64,000 nucleotides of DNA, from the NCBI RefSeq assembly GCF_024347435.1, contig NZ_AP025481.1, forward strand, positions 1,240,001 through 1,304,000, given 5' to 3'. Position 1 is the first letter of the stretch; each line of letters begins with the position of its first letter. The DNA comes from Vibrio cyclitrophicus (GTDB lineage Bacteria > Pseudomonadota > Gammaproteobacteria > Enterobacterales > Vibrionaceae). The notes below the pieces were generated by a model. That model was not told the DNA's origin. It did no database searches and saw only the letters and a program-made list of their open reading frames with translations. The translations under genes and the position numbers were made by a program. Positions 26,788 to 37,788 of the stretch are shown here, in pieces.

Positions 26788-28251
26788 TTATTGTGAGCCA
26801 GTATGGTGATGGATCGGTAGGGTTATCATCATTTTAACACCGCCCAGATCTGATTTTTTAGCACAAATAGTGCCTTGATGCGCTTCGATAATTTGGTGAC
26901 ACAATGCTAAACCAATACCAGAGCCACCATGATCTCGACTGCGAGATTGTTCTACTCGATAAAAGCGTTCAAATACCCGTGTGAAATCTTGCTCAGGAAT
27001 GGATGGTGACGTGTCTTCAATTGCCACCTCTACGGTGTTTTTGTCTTTGTGAAGGGATAAAGCGATGCTTCCCGGTGCGTCGGTATAACGACAGCTATTT
27101 TCCAATATGTTGGTAAACAACTGCGTCAAACGCTCTCGATCAGCCACCACAAAACACGCTGTCCGCTCTTTCCCATACAGTGATTCACACTCTAAACCTA
27201 GCCCCAATTCATCGGTCTTAACCTTAAAGCCAAGTAAGATACCTTTGAGAAGTTCAACAAGATCGAATGAAGATTTTTGGTATGACAAACCGCCAATATC
27301 AGTAATAGACAGCTGATAAATATCACCGACCAAATGGCTCATGCTATCAATTTGATCAATCATCACCTGTAAGCGCTTTTCATCCGCTTTAAAAATCCCA
27401 TCTTGAATTGCGTTAAGCTGCCCTCGAACCACTGTGAGCGGTGTTTTCAGTTCATGAGCAACGTCTGACATCCACTTTGAGCGTTCCGTTTTATTCTTCT
27501 CCAGTGTCTGAGCCAGAACGTTAATATTGTCAGTGAGTACGCCAAGTTCATCGTTACTAGCACTCTCCACCCTTGCTGAAAAGTTACCTTGAATCAACTG
27601 AGTCGTACCTTCATTCACTTTAAAAATGGGCGCAACCAAGTGACGAGAAAAAAGCCAAGCTGTTATAAACGCAAGCACGATAACGGCCAACGTAATCGCA
27701 ACATAGCTTTGGTATTGCTCAGCCAAAAATGCGTTGGCAGGGCTGTGTTCAGCCAGCCGCGAAGGAACATAACTGAGCCAGCCGACCACGACACCGTCTA
27801 ACACAATGGCGTGAGTAAAGGCGCTTTCATCAATTCGAGAGCGGCCTACCACCACCGTTTTATCGACATCATATAAACTGAGTCTTCTCTGCGTTTGCAG
27901 TAACTGGCTCATTCCCGTCGTATCCGTCGGCAAAGAGAGTGATCCTCGCTCCTCTGGCCCTTTTCGAGTGCCCACCAAACGTCGCCAATGCTTCTCGTCT
28001 TCTTTTAGCGATTGCCACGACCCATTGGTTTGATAGTACTCTCCCAACTTTTGGCTGACTTGCTTGATATAGCTCGATTCGGCCTCTTTGATAAAGTCAT
28101 GAAAACCCGACGACAGGTTCTGCATAATCAAAGCGAGCATAATGCACACCGCGACAAAGCTTGTGATACAAAAAGCAAAGAAGAACTTATGAATAAGCTT
28201 CAATTTATAATCTATCTTCAACGTTCTTTCCTTATCCTCGAGATAACGCAT
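26788..28251 (-). CDS. BaeS-like sensor histidine kinase
   Basis: A 487-residue membrane kinase with two membrane segments (about 22-48 and 185-208) around a periplasmic sensor region, then a HAMP domain, the H-box SDVAHELKTPLTVVRG, and an ATPase domain with N-box ENSCRYTD and G-box GGSGIGLALC. The resemblance to BaeS is clear in the HAMP-to-kinase region, including LNAIQDGI and YQLSITDIGGLSYQK. Its start overlaps the end of macB by 20 nt, tying sensor synthesis to the pump. Confidence 0.88.
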   Translation of the reverse strand: MRYLEDKERTLKIDYKLKLIHKFFFAFCITSFVAVCIMLALIMQNLSSGFHDFIKEAESSYIKQVSQKLGEYYQTNGSWQSLKEDEKHWRRLVGTRKGPEERGSLSLPTDTTGMSQLLQTQRRLSLYDVDKTVVVGRSRIDESAFTHAIVLDGVVVGWLSYVPSRLAEHSPANAFLAEQYQSYVAITLAVIVLAFITAWLFSRHLVAPIFKVNEGTTQLIQGNFSARVESASNDELGVLTDNINVLAQTLEKNKTERSKWMSDVAHELKTPLTVVRGQLNAIQDGIFKADEKRLQVMIDQIDSMSHLVGDIYQLSITDIGGLSYQKSSFDLVELLKGILLGFKVKTDELGLGLECESLYGKERTACFVVADRERLTQLFTNILENSCRYTDAPGSIALSLHKDKNTVEVAIEDTSPSIPEQDFTRVFERFYRVEQSRSRDHGGSGIGLALCHQIIEAHQGTICAKKSDLGGVKMMITLPIHHHTGSQ

Positions 28252-30208
28252 CCACAGGGTTTAATTTTGCTGCATTTCTAGCGGGTAAAAAACCGAAGAG
28301 AACCCCAATCAGTGTTGAGCAAATAAAGGCCGCAATAATTGAGTTGGTCGAATAAATCATACTCAAACCACTGCTCGTCGACGAGACAATCAAGCCCACA
28401 GCGTAAGCTAACCCTATACCCAAAGCGCCACCACACAAACACACTAAAACGGCTTCAATTAAAAATTGTCTCAGAATATCTGCTTGCCTTGCTCCAACTG
28501 CCATACGAATGCCGATTTCTCGCGTTCGTTCGGTTACCGACACCAGCATGATATTCATAACACCGATGCCACCCACCACCAATGAAATAAAGGCAATAGC
28601 CGAGATAAGTAAGGTCATCGTTGATGAAGTTTGTTCAATATTTTCTCTGACCGTATCCGTATTGACGGTAAAGAAGTCTTCCACACCATGGCGCATTTTA
28701 ATTAAGTTAATGATCGCTTGCTCTGCTGCGGTGCTGGATACTTCGTCGCTCACCCTAACCGTAATATCATTAACGTAATTTTGGCTATAAATACGAGAAT
28801 TTACCGTGCTATAAGGTAACCAAACATTCAGAGCATCACTATTGCCAAACGCCATTTCTCTTGCTTCGGTAACCGCGATAATACGCACTGGCAAGCGACC
28901 TAAAAAGATGACTTTGCCAAGTGCTTCACCATCAGGGAAAAGGTCATTTAAGGTATTGTTATCAATAACCGCCACTTGCTCTAGTGCATCAATACTTCCG
29001 TCATCAAATAGCTGCCCTTGTGCGACTTCAAAACCTCGAACGCGAAAGTAATCAGAACCAACACCTTGCACTTCTGCTGTCACCGCCTCATTACCATAGC
29101 GCACCGCCACATTCACACGCACAGTCGGTGTCACACTATCAACAAAGGAGAGATTCGTTAAAGCGTTTGCATCATTTGCTGTCAAGGTTCTCACTCGCCC
29201 AGCACGTCGGTCGCCCAGCCCAGAACCAGGTTTGATTTCAATAGTATTGGTGCCCATTGAAGCCATTCGTGACAAAACCTGAGCTTGAGAACCATTGCCA
29301 ATCGCTACAACGGACACCACAGACGCAATACCGATGATGATCCCCAGCATCGTCAGAAACGTTCTTAGTCGATGGCTTCCCATTGCGGATAGCGACATTT
29401 TGAACGCTTCAACAACGCTGAACCACTGTGCAGAAAACGGCTTTGATATAGGTTTATTGACACTTTGTTTCTCTTCGATTCTTGTCGCTGAATATTCAGT
29501 TGAGGCGCTATCATTATTGGCACCGCTCGTTATATCACTCACGATTTCTCCATCAGAGATCTCGATTACGCGCTCCGCGGAGGCGGCGATCTTAGGGTCA
29601 TGAGTAACCAGAACAATAGTATGCCCTTGTTGATGCAACTCACGAAGTAAGTCCATCATCTCTTTACCGCTATGGCTATCGAGAGCCCCGGTTGGTTCAT
29701 CGGCAAGGATCACCGTACCACCATTAATCAAAGCGCGGGCGACACTAACTCGCTGTTGTTGCCCACCACTAAGTTGACTTGGCTTATGATCCATTCGCTC
29801 CGCTAGCCCCAACCTTTTTAACAGTTGCTCAGCTCGTGCTTGGCGGGACGCTTTGTTTTCGGCTGAGTAAAGCGCAGGGATCTCGACATTACCGATAGCA
29901 GTGAGATCATCTAACAAATGATAACGTTGAAATATAAAACCAAAATAGTCACGGCGTAATTCCGCTAATTGATCAGGGTTCATTACCGATGTATCTCGAC
30001 CATTAACAAGATAAGTTCCTTCGCTAGGAGTATCTAAGCAACCTAAAATATTCATTAAAGTCGATTTACCCGAACCAGATGCCCCCATTATCGCGATCAT
30101 TTCACCGCGACGTATGGTTAGGTTAACGTTGTTCAATACCGTTAACTGATCATCACCTGCAGGAAAACAACGACTGAGTCCTGAGATTTCTAATAGAACG
30201 TCACTCAT
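28232..30208 (-). CDS. macB: MacB, ABC-type efflux ATPase/permease
   Basis: A 658-residue MacB: N-terminal ATPase (Walker A GASGSGKST, signature LSGGQQQR, Walker B VILADEPTGALD), a linker, a membrane helix near 285, a large periplasmic domain and three C-terminal helices (GGIGVMNIMLVSVTERTREIG is a family landmark). With MacA and an outer-membrane TolC it exports macrolides, peptides or lipids. It begins 2 nt after macA ends. TolC is not in the window. Confidence 0.92.
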   Translation of the reverse strand: MSDVLLEISGLSRCFPAGDDQLTVLNNVNLTIRRGEMIAIMGASGSGKSTLMNILGCLDTPSEGTYLVNGRDTSVMNPDQLAELRRDYFGFIFQRYHLLDDLTAIGNVEIPALYSAENKASRQARAEQLLKRLGLAERMDHKPSQLSGGQQQRVSVARALINGGTVILADEPTGALDSHSGKEMMDLLRELHQQGHTIVLVTHDPKIAASAERVIEISDGEIVSDITSGANNDSASTEYSATRIEEKQSVNKPISKPFSAQWFSVVEAFKMSLSAMGSHRLRTFLTMLGIIIGIASVVSVVAIGNGSQAQVLSRMASMGTNTIEIKPGSGLGDRRAGRVRTLTANDANALTNLSFVDSVTPTVRVNVAVRYGNEAVTAEVQGVGSDYFRVRGFEVAQGQLFDDGSIDALEQVAVIDNNTLNDLFPDGEALGKVIFLGRLPVRIIAVTEAREMAFGNSDALNVWLPYSTVNSRIYSQNYVNDITVRVSDEVSSTAAEQAIINLIKMRHGVEDFFTVNTDTVRENIEQTSSTMTLLISAIAFISLVVGGIGVMNIMLVSVTERTREIGIRMAVGARQADILRQFLIEAVLVCLCGGALGIGLAYAVGLIVSSTSSGLSMIYSTNSIIAAFICSTLIGVLFGFLPARNAAKLNPVDALSRG

Positions 30209-30210
30209 AA

Positions 30211-31452
30211 CTAAGGTCTCCCGCCATTACCTTGACCACGACCTCCAGGACCTCCATTACCACGACCACCTTTCTCAGGCCCTAATGTCGATGACATATC
30301 AAAACCTGATGACGATTTGGCGTTCGCTTGACCAATAACAACTCGATCTCCTAGCTCTAGCCCATCCAGAACTTGTGCATACACTTTATTATTGATGCCA
30401 ATCTCAACATTTCGCATCTCTAATGCGCCTTCAACTAAAACAGGGACACGATAACGATTCTTGCCGGGAAGCTTTTTAGTCAGGACTTGAGACGGAACCA
30501 ATAGTGCTTCTTGTGCATCATCTAGTACGATCGAGACTTGCGCTGTCATACCAAAGCGCAGCAACCCTTCCGTGTTATCGACATCAAATACCGCGTTATA
30601 ATAAATAGCATCATTATCACCAATGTTTAGCTCGCTATCGTCGCCAGTCAAAAGGGTTGGGCCAGGCTCAATTGATTTCAGTTCACCATAAAAATTGTGT
30701 TGTGGCGCGCCTAAAATCGAAAAGTACACTTTTTGCCCCGTCGCAATGTGAATGATATCGGCTTCAGACACTTGTGCCTTGACCGTCATAACATCAAGTT
30801 GAGCGACTTCAACAATGGAAGGTGTCGATTGATTTGTGTTAACGGTTTGCCCCTCTTCAACAGAGACATAAACAACCGTGCCATCAATCGGTGATTCGAT
30901 CTTTGTATAGCTTAAATCCAGTTGAGCGTCATCGACACTGATCAGCGCTTTCTCTTTTTCTGCAACCAGTTGGTCGAGTTCGGCTTCATAAACAAGAAGT
31001 TCGGCCTCTGCTGCGTCATACATGGATTGCGAGCTGGCATTTTTTAACAACATCGCCTTTTGTCGTTCAAAAGCAAGTTGTGACTGATAAATCTGCGCTT
31101 TTTTCGCTCGATATTGCGCATTAATGTTAGTGAGTGAAGCATGGGATTCTTTCAATGCGTTTTCTTGTGAAAGGTTATCAATTTGAGCAATAACATCTCC
31201 AGCTTTAAGTGTGTCACCGACCGTAACGGCTATCGACTCTAACTTGCCTGAAACTTGAGCACCCACATTCACCATTTTGTAGGGATATAGCACACCGTTA
31301 GTGAGCACAACATCTTCGATGTTACCGATGCGAACAGGCTCCGTAGAATAAGTGACGATTGAGGCATCGTTCTTCATATAAAAATAAGCGGCGACAGCAC
31401 CGATAGCGATAACAAGTAAAGTGATCGTCACTAACTGTTTGATGTTTTTCAT
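30211..31452 (-). CDS. macA: MacA, periplasmic adaptor of MacB, with glycine-rich tail
   Basis: A 413-residue adaptor anchored by one N-terminal membrane segment, with biotinyl-lipoyl halves, a coiled-coil hairpin (about 90-170) and beta-barrel and membrane-proximal domains. It opens the operon macA-macB-kinase-regulator. The last 20 or so residues are an unusual glycine/arginine/asparagine-rich tail (GGRGNGGPGGRGQGNGG), not needed for the fold and probably disordered. It is divergent from the RND operon; the 330-bp gap between shows no gene and should hold both promoters. Confidence 0.9.
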   Translation of the reverse strand: MKNIKQLVTITLLVIAIGAVAAYFYMKNDASIVTYSTEPVRIGNIEDVVLTNGVLYPYKMVNVGAQVSGKLESIAVTVGDTLKAGDVIAQIDNLSQENALKESHASLTNINAQYRAKKAQIYQSQLAFERQKAMLLKNASSQSMYDAAEAELLVYEAELDQLVAEKEKALISVDDAQLDLSYTKIESPIDGTVVYVSVEEGQTVNTNQSTPSIVEVAQLDVMTVKAQVSEADIIHIATGQKVYFSILGAPQHNFYGELKSIEPGPTLLTGDDSELNIGDNDAIYYNAVFDVDNTEGLLRFGMTAQVSIVLDDAQEALLVPSQVLTKKLPGKNRYRVPVLVEGALEMRNVEIGINNKVYAQVLDGLELGDRVVIGQANAKSSSGFDMSSTLGPEKGGRGNGGPGGRGQGNGGRP

Positions 31453-31782
31453 GCGAAGGTTTTCCCAATTTTTTCATTACTCCTAGGATAACGAAAAAAT
31501 GTGAGGGAACTTTGAGACATTAACACCATGCAACACACTGATAATAAGTAAGTTTTATTAAAAAACATTAAATTGTGTGATAAATGTGTGGTGATAAAGA
31601 AACAACGAACAACAGAGAGACGTATAACTAAGCGTTTCTAAGTTCAGGAATGCAATCTGCATCAAGTTATTTGCAGCTATCCAATGACTCGTATAACCCC
31701 TGAGCCTTAACCCTGCCTTAACCATATAACTGCTATCCTTTTTTCTATGTTTGCAATTCTGCTTCTAGGATAAGGTTTCATT
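31453..31782. promoter_or_regulatory. Shared promoter region of macA and the RND operon
   Basis: 330 bp between two divergent efflux operons. No gene, and no operator that I can match to a known consensus, was found. Position makes it the likely binding region of the BaeR-like regulator. Confidence 0.35.
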
Positions 31783-32946
31783 ATGTTTCTACCCCGCGCG
31801 TTAAGATTGCCTTTGGGCTTACTTCTCTCTAGTTCTCTACTATTGGGCTGTGGCGAACAAGCTATGGAACAACGACCAGCCCCAGGTCCTATTCATGTCG
31901 ACGTTTTAGACTTGACTCCAACAACACTGCGTTTGACGACCCAGTTGCCAGGGCGAATTGCCGCGTTCAAGCAAGCAGAAGTGAGGCCTCAAGTAACAGG
32001 GATTCTCAAAAGCCGCCTATACAAAGAGGGCTCTCACGTAGAAGCCGATGATGTACTTTATGAAATTGACCCAACCACTTATCAATCCAACGTTAATAGC
32101 GCACAAGCTCAATTAGCGAAAGCACTGACGAGCGAAGATACCGCTCGAAAAACGGCACTCCGCTATAAAGAACTATTAAGAAAAAAACTGACCAGTCAGC
32201 AAGATTTTGACGATGCAGACGCCCTTTACAAAGAAGCCCAAGCTGAAGTCGCGATCCGCCAAGCAGAATTGGATTACGCCAATATTGAACTGTCTTATAC
32301 CAAAATCAAAGCGCCTATCTCAGGTCAGGCTGGTCTTTCTTTGGTCTCTGAAGGCTCTTTATTGACCTCTGAGCAGTCTTCTTACCTGACGACTATTGTG
32401 CAAACCACGAACGTTTACGTGGATATGCAGCAATCTTCGTTAGCGATTACCAAAATCAGAAAAGAGTTTGCGACCTTTACCGACAAAAATGCAGAGATCC
32501 CAGTAACGATAACGTTAGAAGACGGCAGTGCGTATGACGAAGTCGGCCATTTAGAGTTTTCGGACACGCTCGTTTCAGACTCAACCGGTACGGTAACGCT
32601 ACGTGCCATCATTCCGAACCCTGACAATACTTTACTCGCCGGTATGTACGTACGCGCCCATATTTCGATGCCAGAAGCACGAGGCTACCTTGTTGTTCCG
32701 CAATCAGCTGTAGTAAGAAGCCAGTCTGGTGATCCTTCAGTTTTTGTCGTTAACCAAGACAACAAAACAGCGAAAAAGCCAGTCGTTCTCGGCAATGAAG
32801 TGGGTAACGGTTGGGTTGTTAAAGAGGGGCTTTCTAGCGGTGAACAAGTCGTCATCACCAACATAATTAACATGAAAAATGATGTTGCGGTTGTTGTCGA
32901 TAGCAGAACAGACAGTACCGTTCCTGCTTTGGCGAGCGAGGAATAA
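31783..32946 (+). CDS. RND efflux periplasmic adaptor (AcrA-like lipoprotein)
   Basis: A 387-residue membrane-fusion protein. A signal peptide with lipobox LLLGC predicts an inner-membrane lipoprotein. The lipoyl half-motifs (LPGRIAAFKQAEVRPQVTG; LSYTKIKAPISGQAG) flank a coiled-coil hairpin of about 60 residues. It links the RND pump to an outer-membrane channel. The pump gene starts 3 nt after its stop. Confidence 0.9.
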   Translation: MFLPRALRLPLGLLLSSSLLLGCGEQAMEQRPAPGPIHVDVLDLTPTTLRLTTQLPGRIAAFKQAEVRPQVTGILKSRLYKEGSHVEADDVLYEIDPTTYQSNVNSAQAQLAKALTSEDTARKTALRYKELLRKKLTSQQDFDDADALYKEAQAEVAIRQAELDYANIELSYTKIKAPISGQAGLSLVSEGSLLTSEQSSYLTTIVQTTNVYVDMQQSSLAITKIRKEFATFTDKNAEIPVTITLEDGSAYDEVGHLEFSDTLVSDSTGTVTLRAIIPNPDNTLLAGMYVRAHISMPEARGYLVVPQSAVVRSQSGDPSVFVVNQDNKTAKKPVVLGNEVGNGWVVKEGLSSGEQVVITNIINMKNDVAVVVDSRTDSTVPALASEE

Positions 32947-32949
32947 ACC

Positions 32950-35900
32950 ATGTCCTTATCGAACTTTTTTATTAACAGACCGATTTTTGCTTGGGTGATT
33001 TCCATTGTCATTATGCTTTCAGGCATTGCGGCGATCGTCTCTTTGCCTGTCGCGCAATACCCAACAATTGCACCACCAGCCGTGACTATTTCAACGTCAT
33101 ACCCTGGCGCGTCAGCGAAAACGATTGAAGACAGCGTAACCCAAGTCATCGAACAAGGCATGACAGGGTTAGATAACCTTCTTTACATGGCGTCGAAAAG
33201 TGACTCTTCTGGTAGTGCGAGTGTGACCTTAACGTTTAGCGCAGACACTGACCCCGATATTGCCCAGGTACAGGTGCAGAATAGCTTACAGCAAGTGAGC
33301 AATCGCCTGCCTACAGCAGTACAAAACCAAGGCACATCTGTGACCAAGAGTACGTCGGGTTTCATGTCGGTCACCAACCTCTATTCGCCTGATGGCAGCA
33401 TGAGTGCGGGCGACATTCAAGATTACGCAAACTCTAACATTAAGGACATCTTAAGCCGTGTTAACGGCGTAGGCGAAGTGACTATTTTCGGTCCATCTTA
33501 TGCGATGCGTATTTGGTTAGACCCTGCAAAATTGAACAGCTACAGTCTCACCCCTGTTGACGTTTCTAATGCCGTATCGGTTCAAAACAGCCAAGTTACT
33601 GTTGGACAACTAGGCGGAACGCCAGCCGTTGATTCTCAGTTAATTAATGCCAGTATCACAGCGCAAAGCCTATTAACCAGCGTTGAAGAATTTGAGGACA
33701 TCTTAATTAAAGTCGACAGTGACGGATCTCAAATTAAGCTCAAAGACGTCGCACGTGTCGAGTTAGCCAGTGAAGAATCTTCATCCATTCCAGCCTACAT
33801 GGGTAAGGACTCTTCAGGTATTGCGATCACCCTCGCCACCGGCGCGAATTCGTTAGACACACAAAACGCGGTTGATGCAAAACTGGAACAACTTTCAAAA
33901 GGCTTTCCAGACGGACTAGTATTGGTTAAAACAACCGATAACAACTTGTTCATTCGCCTTTCTATCACTGAAGTGGTCAAAACGCTATTTGAAGCGGTTG
34001 GGCTTGTGTTTATCGTGATGTTACTGTTTTTGCAGAACTTACGAGCAACCTTAATCCCAACCATTGCCGTGCCAGTCGTACTACTTGGTACCTTTGGTGT
34101 CATGGCCATGCTGGGTTTCTCAATCAACACACTCACCATGTTTGGTTTGGTGTTAGCGATTGGTTTGCTGGTTGATGATGCCATCGTAGTCGTGGAAAAC
34201 GTTGAGCGGTTGATGCATGAAGAGAATCTATCTCCTCTTGAAGCAACTAAGAAGTCAATGGGACAAATTACCAGTGCCCTAATCGGTATTACGATGGTGT
34301 TGTCGGTTGTATTTATTCCTATGGCCTTCATGTCAGGGTCAACGGGCGTTATCTACCAACAGTTCTCTTTGACGATTGTCTCGGCAATGGTGCTATCCGT
34401 TGTCGTCGCATTGATTCTTACTCCTGTATTGTGTGCAACGCTTCTAAAGCCTGTCGATAAAGCGTCGAGCAATAAGTTTTTTGCACTGTTTAACCGAGGG
34501 TTCGACAAGCTATCCAGCCAATACCGAGGTTCAGTTAAACACGCTTTACAGCGACCACTACGCTTCGTTTTTGTTTACCTAATGCTTTTTGCCGGCACGG
34601 CTTACCTATACAACGTGCTGCCAAGTTCATTTTTACCAAATGAAGACCAAGGTGACTTCATGGTTATGGTCACCACACCAACGGGGACCACATTACAAAA
34701 GACACAAGAAGTGATGTTGGATATCAAAGATTATTTTGAAGAGAACGAGTCACACACTGTCGACCACGTGTTTACCGTGTCTGGATTCAACTTTTCAGGC
34801 TCTGGACAAAATGCAGCAATGGCATTCATTGGCTTGAAAGACTGGTCAGAAAGGACGGAGCCTGGAACCGATGTGGATTCCATTATCGGCCGTGTTATGG
34901 GTGAATTTTCAAACTACAAACATGCACAGATCTTTGCTTTTAGTAGCCCAGCGATCCGAGAGCTTGGTACTTCAACAGGCTTTAACTTCTACTTAGAAGA
35001 CGTCGGTGCTGTCGGTCATGACAAGCTGATTGAGATAAGAAACCAACTACTTGGTGCTGCGGCACAAAGTCCATTATTGCAAAGTACACGTCCAAATGGC
35101 CTGGAGGATACCGCGCAACTGTTCCTTGATGTCGACTATGAGAAAGCCAAAGTGCTCGGTTTAGAAATCGATGACATCAACCAATCACTGTCGATTGCTT
35201 GGGCATCGTCATACGTGAATGACTTTATCGACCGTGGCCGCTCTAAGAAAGTTTACATTCAAGCTGATGCAGAATATCGCATGACACCAGAAGACCTGAA
35301 CTTATGGTTTGTGCGTAACAACAACGACGAGATGGTGCCTATCTCAGCCTTCAGTACTTATCACTGGGGTCAAGGTTCTCCACAGTTACAACGTTATAAC
35401 GGTAATCCTGCAGTGGAAATCGTCGGTGAAGCCGCCTCTGGTTATAGTACTGGTGAAGCGATGGCTGAAATCGATAGATTGGCAGCCGAGATCTCCAATG
35501 ATGTACAGGTAAGCTGGACGGGAATGTCCTATCAAGAGATAGAAGCCGGCAACCAAGCGCCAATTCTGTATGCGATCTCCATCTTGATGGTCTTCCTCTG
35601 CTTAGCGGCTCTGTATGAAAGTTGGAGTATTCCAATTGCGATTATTCTGGTGGTTCCATTAGGCATACTCGGCGCACTGGCTGCGATTATGTTACGAGGG
35701 TTAGAAAACGATGTGTACTTCCAAGTAGGCGTGCTAACTACCATAGGTTTAACCGCCAAGAACGCCATTTTGATTGTTGAGTTCTCCAAAGAACTTTATG
35801 AAAAAGGCGTCAACATTATTGATGCAACGGTACAAGCATGTGAGATGCGTTTGCGCCCTATCATCATGACGTCACTGGCGTTCGGACTCGGCGTATTGCC

Positions 35901-36087
35901 TTTAGTGCTGAGTACGGGTGCAGGTGCTAACGCGCGTAATGCGATTGGTACGTCCGTTTTAGGCGGCATGATGGGAGCGACGTTGTTAGTGATTTACTTC
36001 GCTCCGCTATTTTTTGTCTTGATCTGCAAACTGTTCAAGTCAGATGACAAAGCAGAAATAGCAAACGACACAGAACAACCAAACTGA
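32950..36087 (+). CDS. RND-family (HAE1, AcrB-like) efflux pump
   Basis: A 1045-residue pump of normal length for the HAE1 group, with twelve membrane segments and two large periplasmic loops. The N-terminus [14 protein letters not shown], the proton-relay pair in [18 protein letters not shown] (Asp-Asp) and the lysine in [17 protein letters not shown] are present. It probably exports drugs, bile-type detergents or signals; which ones cannot be read from sequence. An outer-membrane partner gene is not linked. Confidence 0.93.
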   Translation: MSLSNFFINRPIFAWVISIVIMLSGIAAIVSLPVAQYPTIAPPAVTISTSYPGASAKTIEDSVTQVIEQGMTGLDNLLYMASKSDSSGSASVTLTFSADTDPDIAQVQVQNSLQQVSNRLPTAVQNQGTSVTKSTSGFMSVTNLYSPDGSMSAGDIQDYANSNIKDILSRVNGVGEVTIFGPSYAMRIWLDPAKLNSYSLTPVDVSNAVSVQNSQVTVGQLGGTPAVDSQLINASITAQSLLTSVEEFEDILIKVDSDGSQIKLKDVARVELASEESSSIPAYMGKDSSGIAITLATGANSLDTQNAVDAKLEQLSKGFPDGLVLVKTTDNNLFIRLSITEVVKTLFEAVGLVFIVMLLFLQNLRATLIPTIAVPVVLLGTFGVMAMLGFSINTLTMFGLVLAIGLLVDDAIVVVENVERLMHEENLSPLEATKKSMGQITSALIGITMVLSVVFIPMAFMSGSTGVIYQQFSLTIVSAMVLSVVVALILTPVLCATLLKPVDKASSNKFFALFNRGFDKLSSQYRGSVKHALQRPLRFVFVYLMLFAGTAYLYNVLPSSFLPNEDQGDFMVMVTTPTGTTLQKTQEVMLDIKDYFEENESHTVDHVFTVSGFNFSGSGQNAAMAFIGLKDWSERTEPGTDVDSIIGRVMGEFSNYKHAQIFAFSSPAIRELGTSTGFNFYLEDVGAVGHDKLIEIRNQLLGAAAQSPLLQSTRPNGLEDTAQLFLDVDYEKAKVLGLEIDDINQSLSIAWASSYVNDFIDRGRSKKVYIQADAEYRMTPEDLNLWFVRNNNDEMVPISAFSTYHWGQGSPQLQRYNGNPAVEIVGEAASGYSTGEAMAEIDRLAAEISNDVQVSWTGMSYQEIEAGNQAPILYAISILMVFLCLAALYESWSIPIAIILVVPLGILGALAAIMLRGLENDVYFQVGVLTTIGLTAKNAILIVEFSKELYEKGVNIIDATVQACEMRLRPIIMTSLAFGLGVLPLVLSTGAGANARNAIGTSVLGGMMGATLLVIYFAPLFFVLICKLFKSDDKAEIANDTEQPN

Positions 36088-36195
36088 GCAATCACAAAAC
36101 GAAGTAATAATAAAACCGAATACTAACAAAATGAAGATATGGTGAGCCTAGGAGTGGCTCATCATTACTCGCTGAAAACTTTCAAAGGATAGAAA

Positions 36196-36936
36196 ATGAC
36201 GAACAACCGACCATCTCGTATAGGAACATTATTACTAGTCATCGCTTTTACCGCATTACTCATGGTTGCGGTGATGATATTTGGATCTCGCATGGGCTTA
36301 TGGGACCCTATTGTTGGCTTTGGCTACATTCGAAACTACCTCAACCCTATCGGCCTCTCTCTACTCGCTTTAAGTACACTCGGGCTCATCTACCAATGGA
36401 TTACTCGTGATCGTACAGGTGCGCTCAAGTCTCTGGTTGCTGCATTCATAGGGCTTGGTCTCATCGCGCCAATGCTCCATGGCATAACTCACCCCGTAAA
36501 GCGTGAGCCTGCAATTCATGACATTACTACCGACACTATAAACCCACCTGAATTTTATAAGCTAGACGATACGCGTGCAGGTGCCAAAAACTCTCTGATT
36601 TATGCAGGAGAAGAAGTGGCTGCCATACAGAAAAAATTGTACCCATACATTAAACCTATTCAGTCGAACCTTTCTTCTGAAGATGCGTACGCAAAAGCAC
36701 TGGATATAGCGAAAAATAGTGGATGGGAAGTGGTTGCAGGATACCCAGAGGCATTACGCTTTGAAGCAACGGCTCAAACAACTTTCTTTGGTTTTATGGA
36801 CGATGTGGTCGTTCAAGTTACCCCAATAAACAACAAAAGCCGTATCGATATTCGTAGTGTGTCTCGAATCGGTCGCAGTGACAAAGGTGTCAATGCCGCT
36901 AGAATTGTAGAGTTCACCGAAAGTTTTAACCAGTAA
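36196..36936 (+). CDS. DUF1499 membrane protein
   Basis: A 246-residue protein with three N-terminal membrane segments (about 11-32, 47-66, 75-93) and a soluble C-terminal DUF1499 domain (about 120-246). The family's function is unknown. It follows the RND operon after 108 bp containing a 10-bp hairpin near 36138-36165, so it may be a separate transcript. Confidence 0.75.
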   Translation: MTNNRPSRIGTLLLVIAFTALLMVAVMIFGSRMGLWDPIVGFGYIRNYLNPIGLSLLALSTLGLIYQWITRDRTGALKSLVAAFIGLGLIAPMLHGITHPVKREPAIHDITTDTINPPEFYKLDDTRAGAKNSLIYAGEEVAAIQKKLYPYIKPIQSNLSSEDAYAKALDIAKNSGWEVVAGYPEALRFEATAQTTFFGFMDDVVVQVTPINNKSRIDIRSVSRIGRSDKGVNAARIVEFTESFNQ

Positions 36937-36982
36937 GCCGTTTTAGTCACAACACCTACCTTCATTAAAGGATGAAATTAAT

Positions 36983-37543
36983 ATGAACCTAAAAAGTATG
37001 ACCAACTTCATTGTTGCATCTAGCTTAATTGTTGCTCCTTCATTCCTCTTTGCAGCAGAGCCAAATGTACCGACAGAACCGCCATACATTGTCTTAAGTG
37101 ATAATTTAGATGAGCCAAACGGTTATGGGTTTTGTATTGATACCTACGGACCTGGTCAATCAGAATTAATGCAAACTCATACTTGTAAACCCAAAGCGCC
37201 TGAAGGTTCTCCTCGCAACTATTCGGGTCATGATGTGAGATTTGAATTCAACAACGAAACAGACCAAATTCAGTCTTACGCGTTCGAAGGGCTGTGTATG
37301 CAAGGGCTTCTTGCGAAAGGAAAAAGCGAACTCGCGTTACTAGAGTGTAGCGACGCCAAAAACCAAGGTTTTGTTTACAGCGAAAATGATCAAACCATTC
37401 GATTAAAAGCGGACTCTAGCTACTGTTTGGCAGTGACATCAGAAACTCAAGAAGCGGGCCCATGGGTGAAACGTCCACTTGAACTGATTCAGTGTGAGGA
37501 AGCAGAACCGGTTCTAATGAAGTGGACTGTTGTTTCTAAGTAA
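36983..37543 (+). CDS. Secreted protein, possible ricin-type beta-trefoil
   Basis: A 186-residue protein with a signal peptide cleaved after FLFAA. The mature part contains three similar Cys-containing blocks (FCIDTYG...HTCK; LCMQG...LLECS; YCLAV...LIQCE...KWTV), spaced like the three lobes of a ricin-B-type beta-trefoil, with a QxW-like end (MKWTV). No match to a named family is certain. It could bind carbohydrate, and six cysteines could form three disulfides. It is followed by a strong terminator. Confidence 0.55.
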   Translation: MNLKSMTNFIVASSLIVAPSFLFAAEPNVPTEPPYIVLSDNLDEPNGYGFCIDTYGPGQSELMQTHTCKPKAPEGSPRNYSGHDVRFEFNNETDQIQSYAFEGLCMQGLLAKGKSELALLECSDAKNQGFVYSENDQTIRLKADSSYCLAVTSETQEAGPWVKRPLELIQCEEAEPVLMKWTVVSK

Positions 37544-37590
37544 CAAGTACTCATTGGTTAATCTATTTATTTCACAACCCAATGCTTTAC

Positions 37591-37627
37591 AGGTGACATT
37601 GCATATATGTAATGTCACCTTTATTTT
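37591..37627 (+). terminator. Rho-independent terminator after the secreted protein gene
   Basis: A perfect 10-bp stem AGGTGACATT/AATGTCACCT with a 10-nt loop is followed by a T-rich run (TTATTTT). Confidence 0.85.
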
Positions 37628-37788
37628 GCGGGGAAATGAAAGATGGATGATTCTCATCGCTTATCACTCACCATTGAGAGTCGTAAACCGTGTTATCCAA
37701 ACTTTAAAACGTTTAAATAGCATTCATTTTCGATAGCAACGAGCCTTAACTCAAGTATGTGTAAACACATAAATGAAGGCAACGTGAT

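Noticed and set aside
33795..34331. 178-residue antisense frame within the RND pump gene
   Set aside because: Mirror of a codon-biased membrane protein gene, Ser/Thr/Ile-rich, with no family resemblance.
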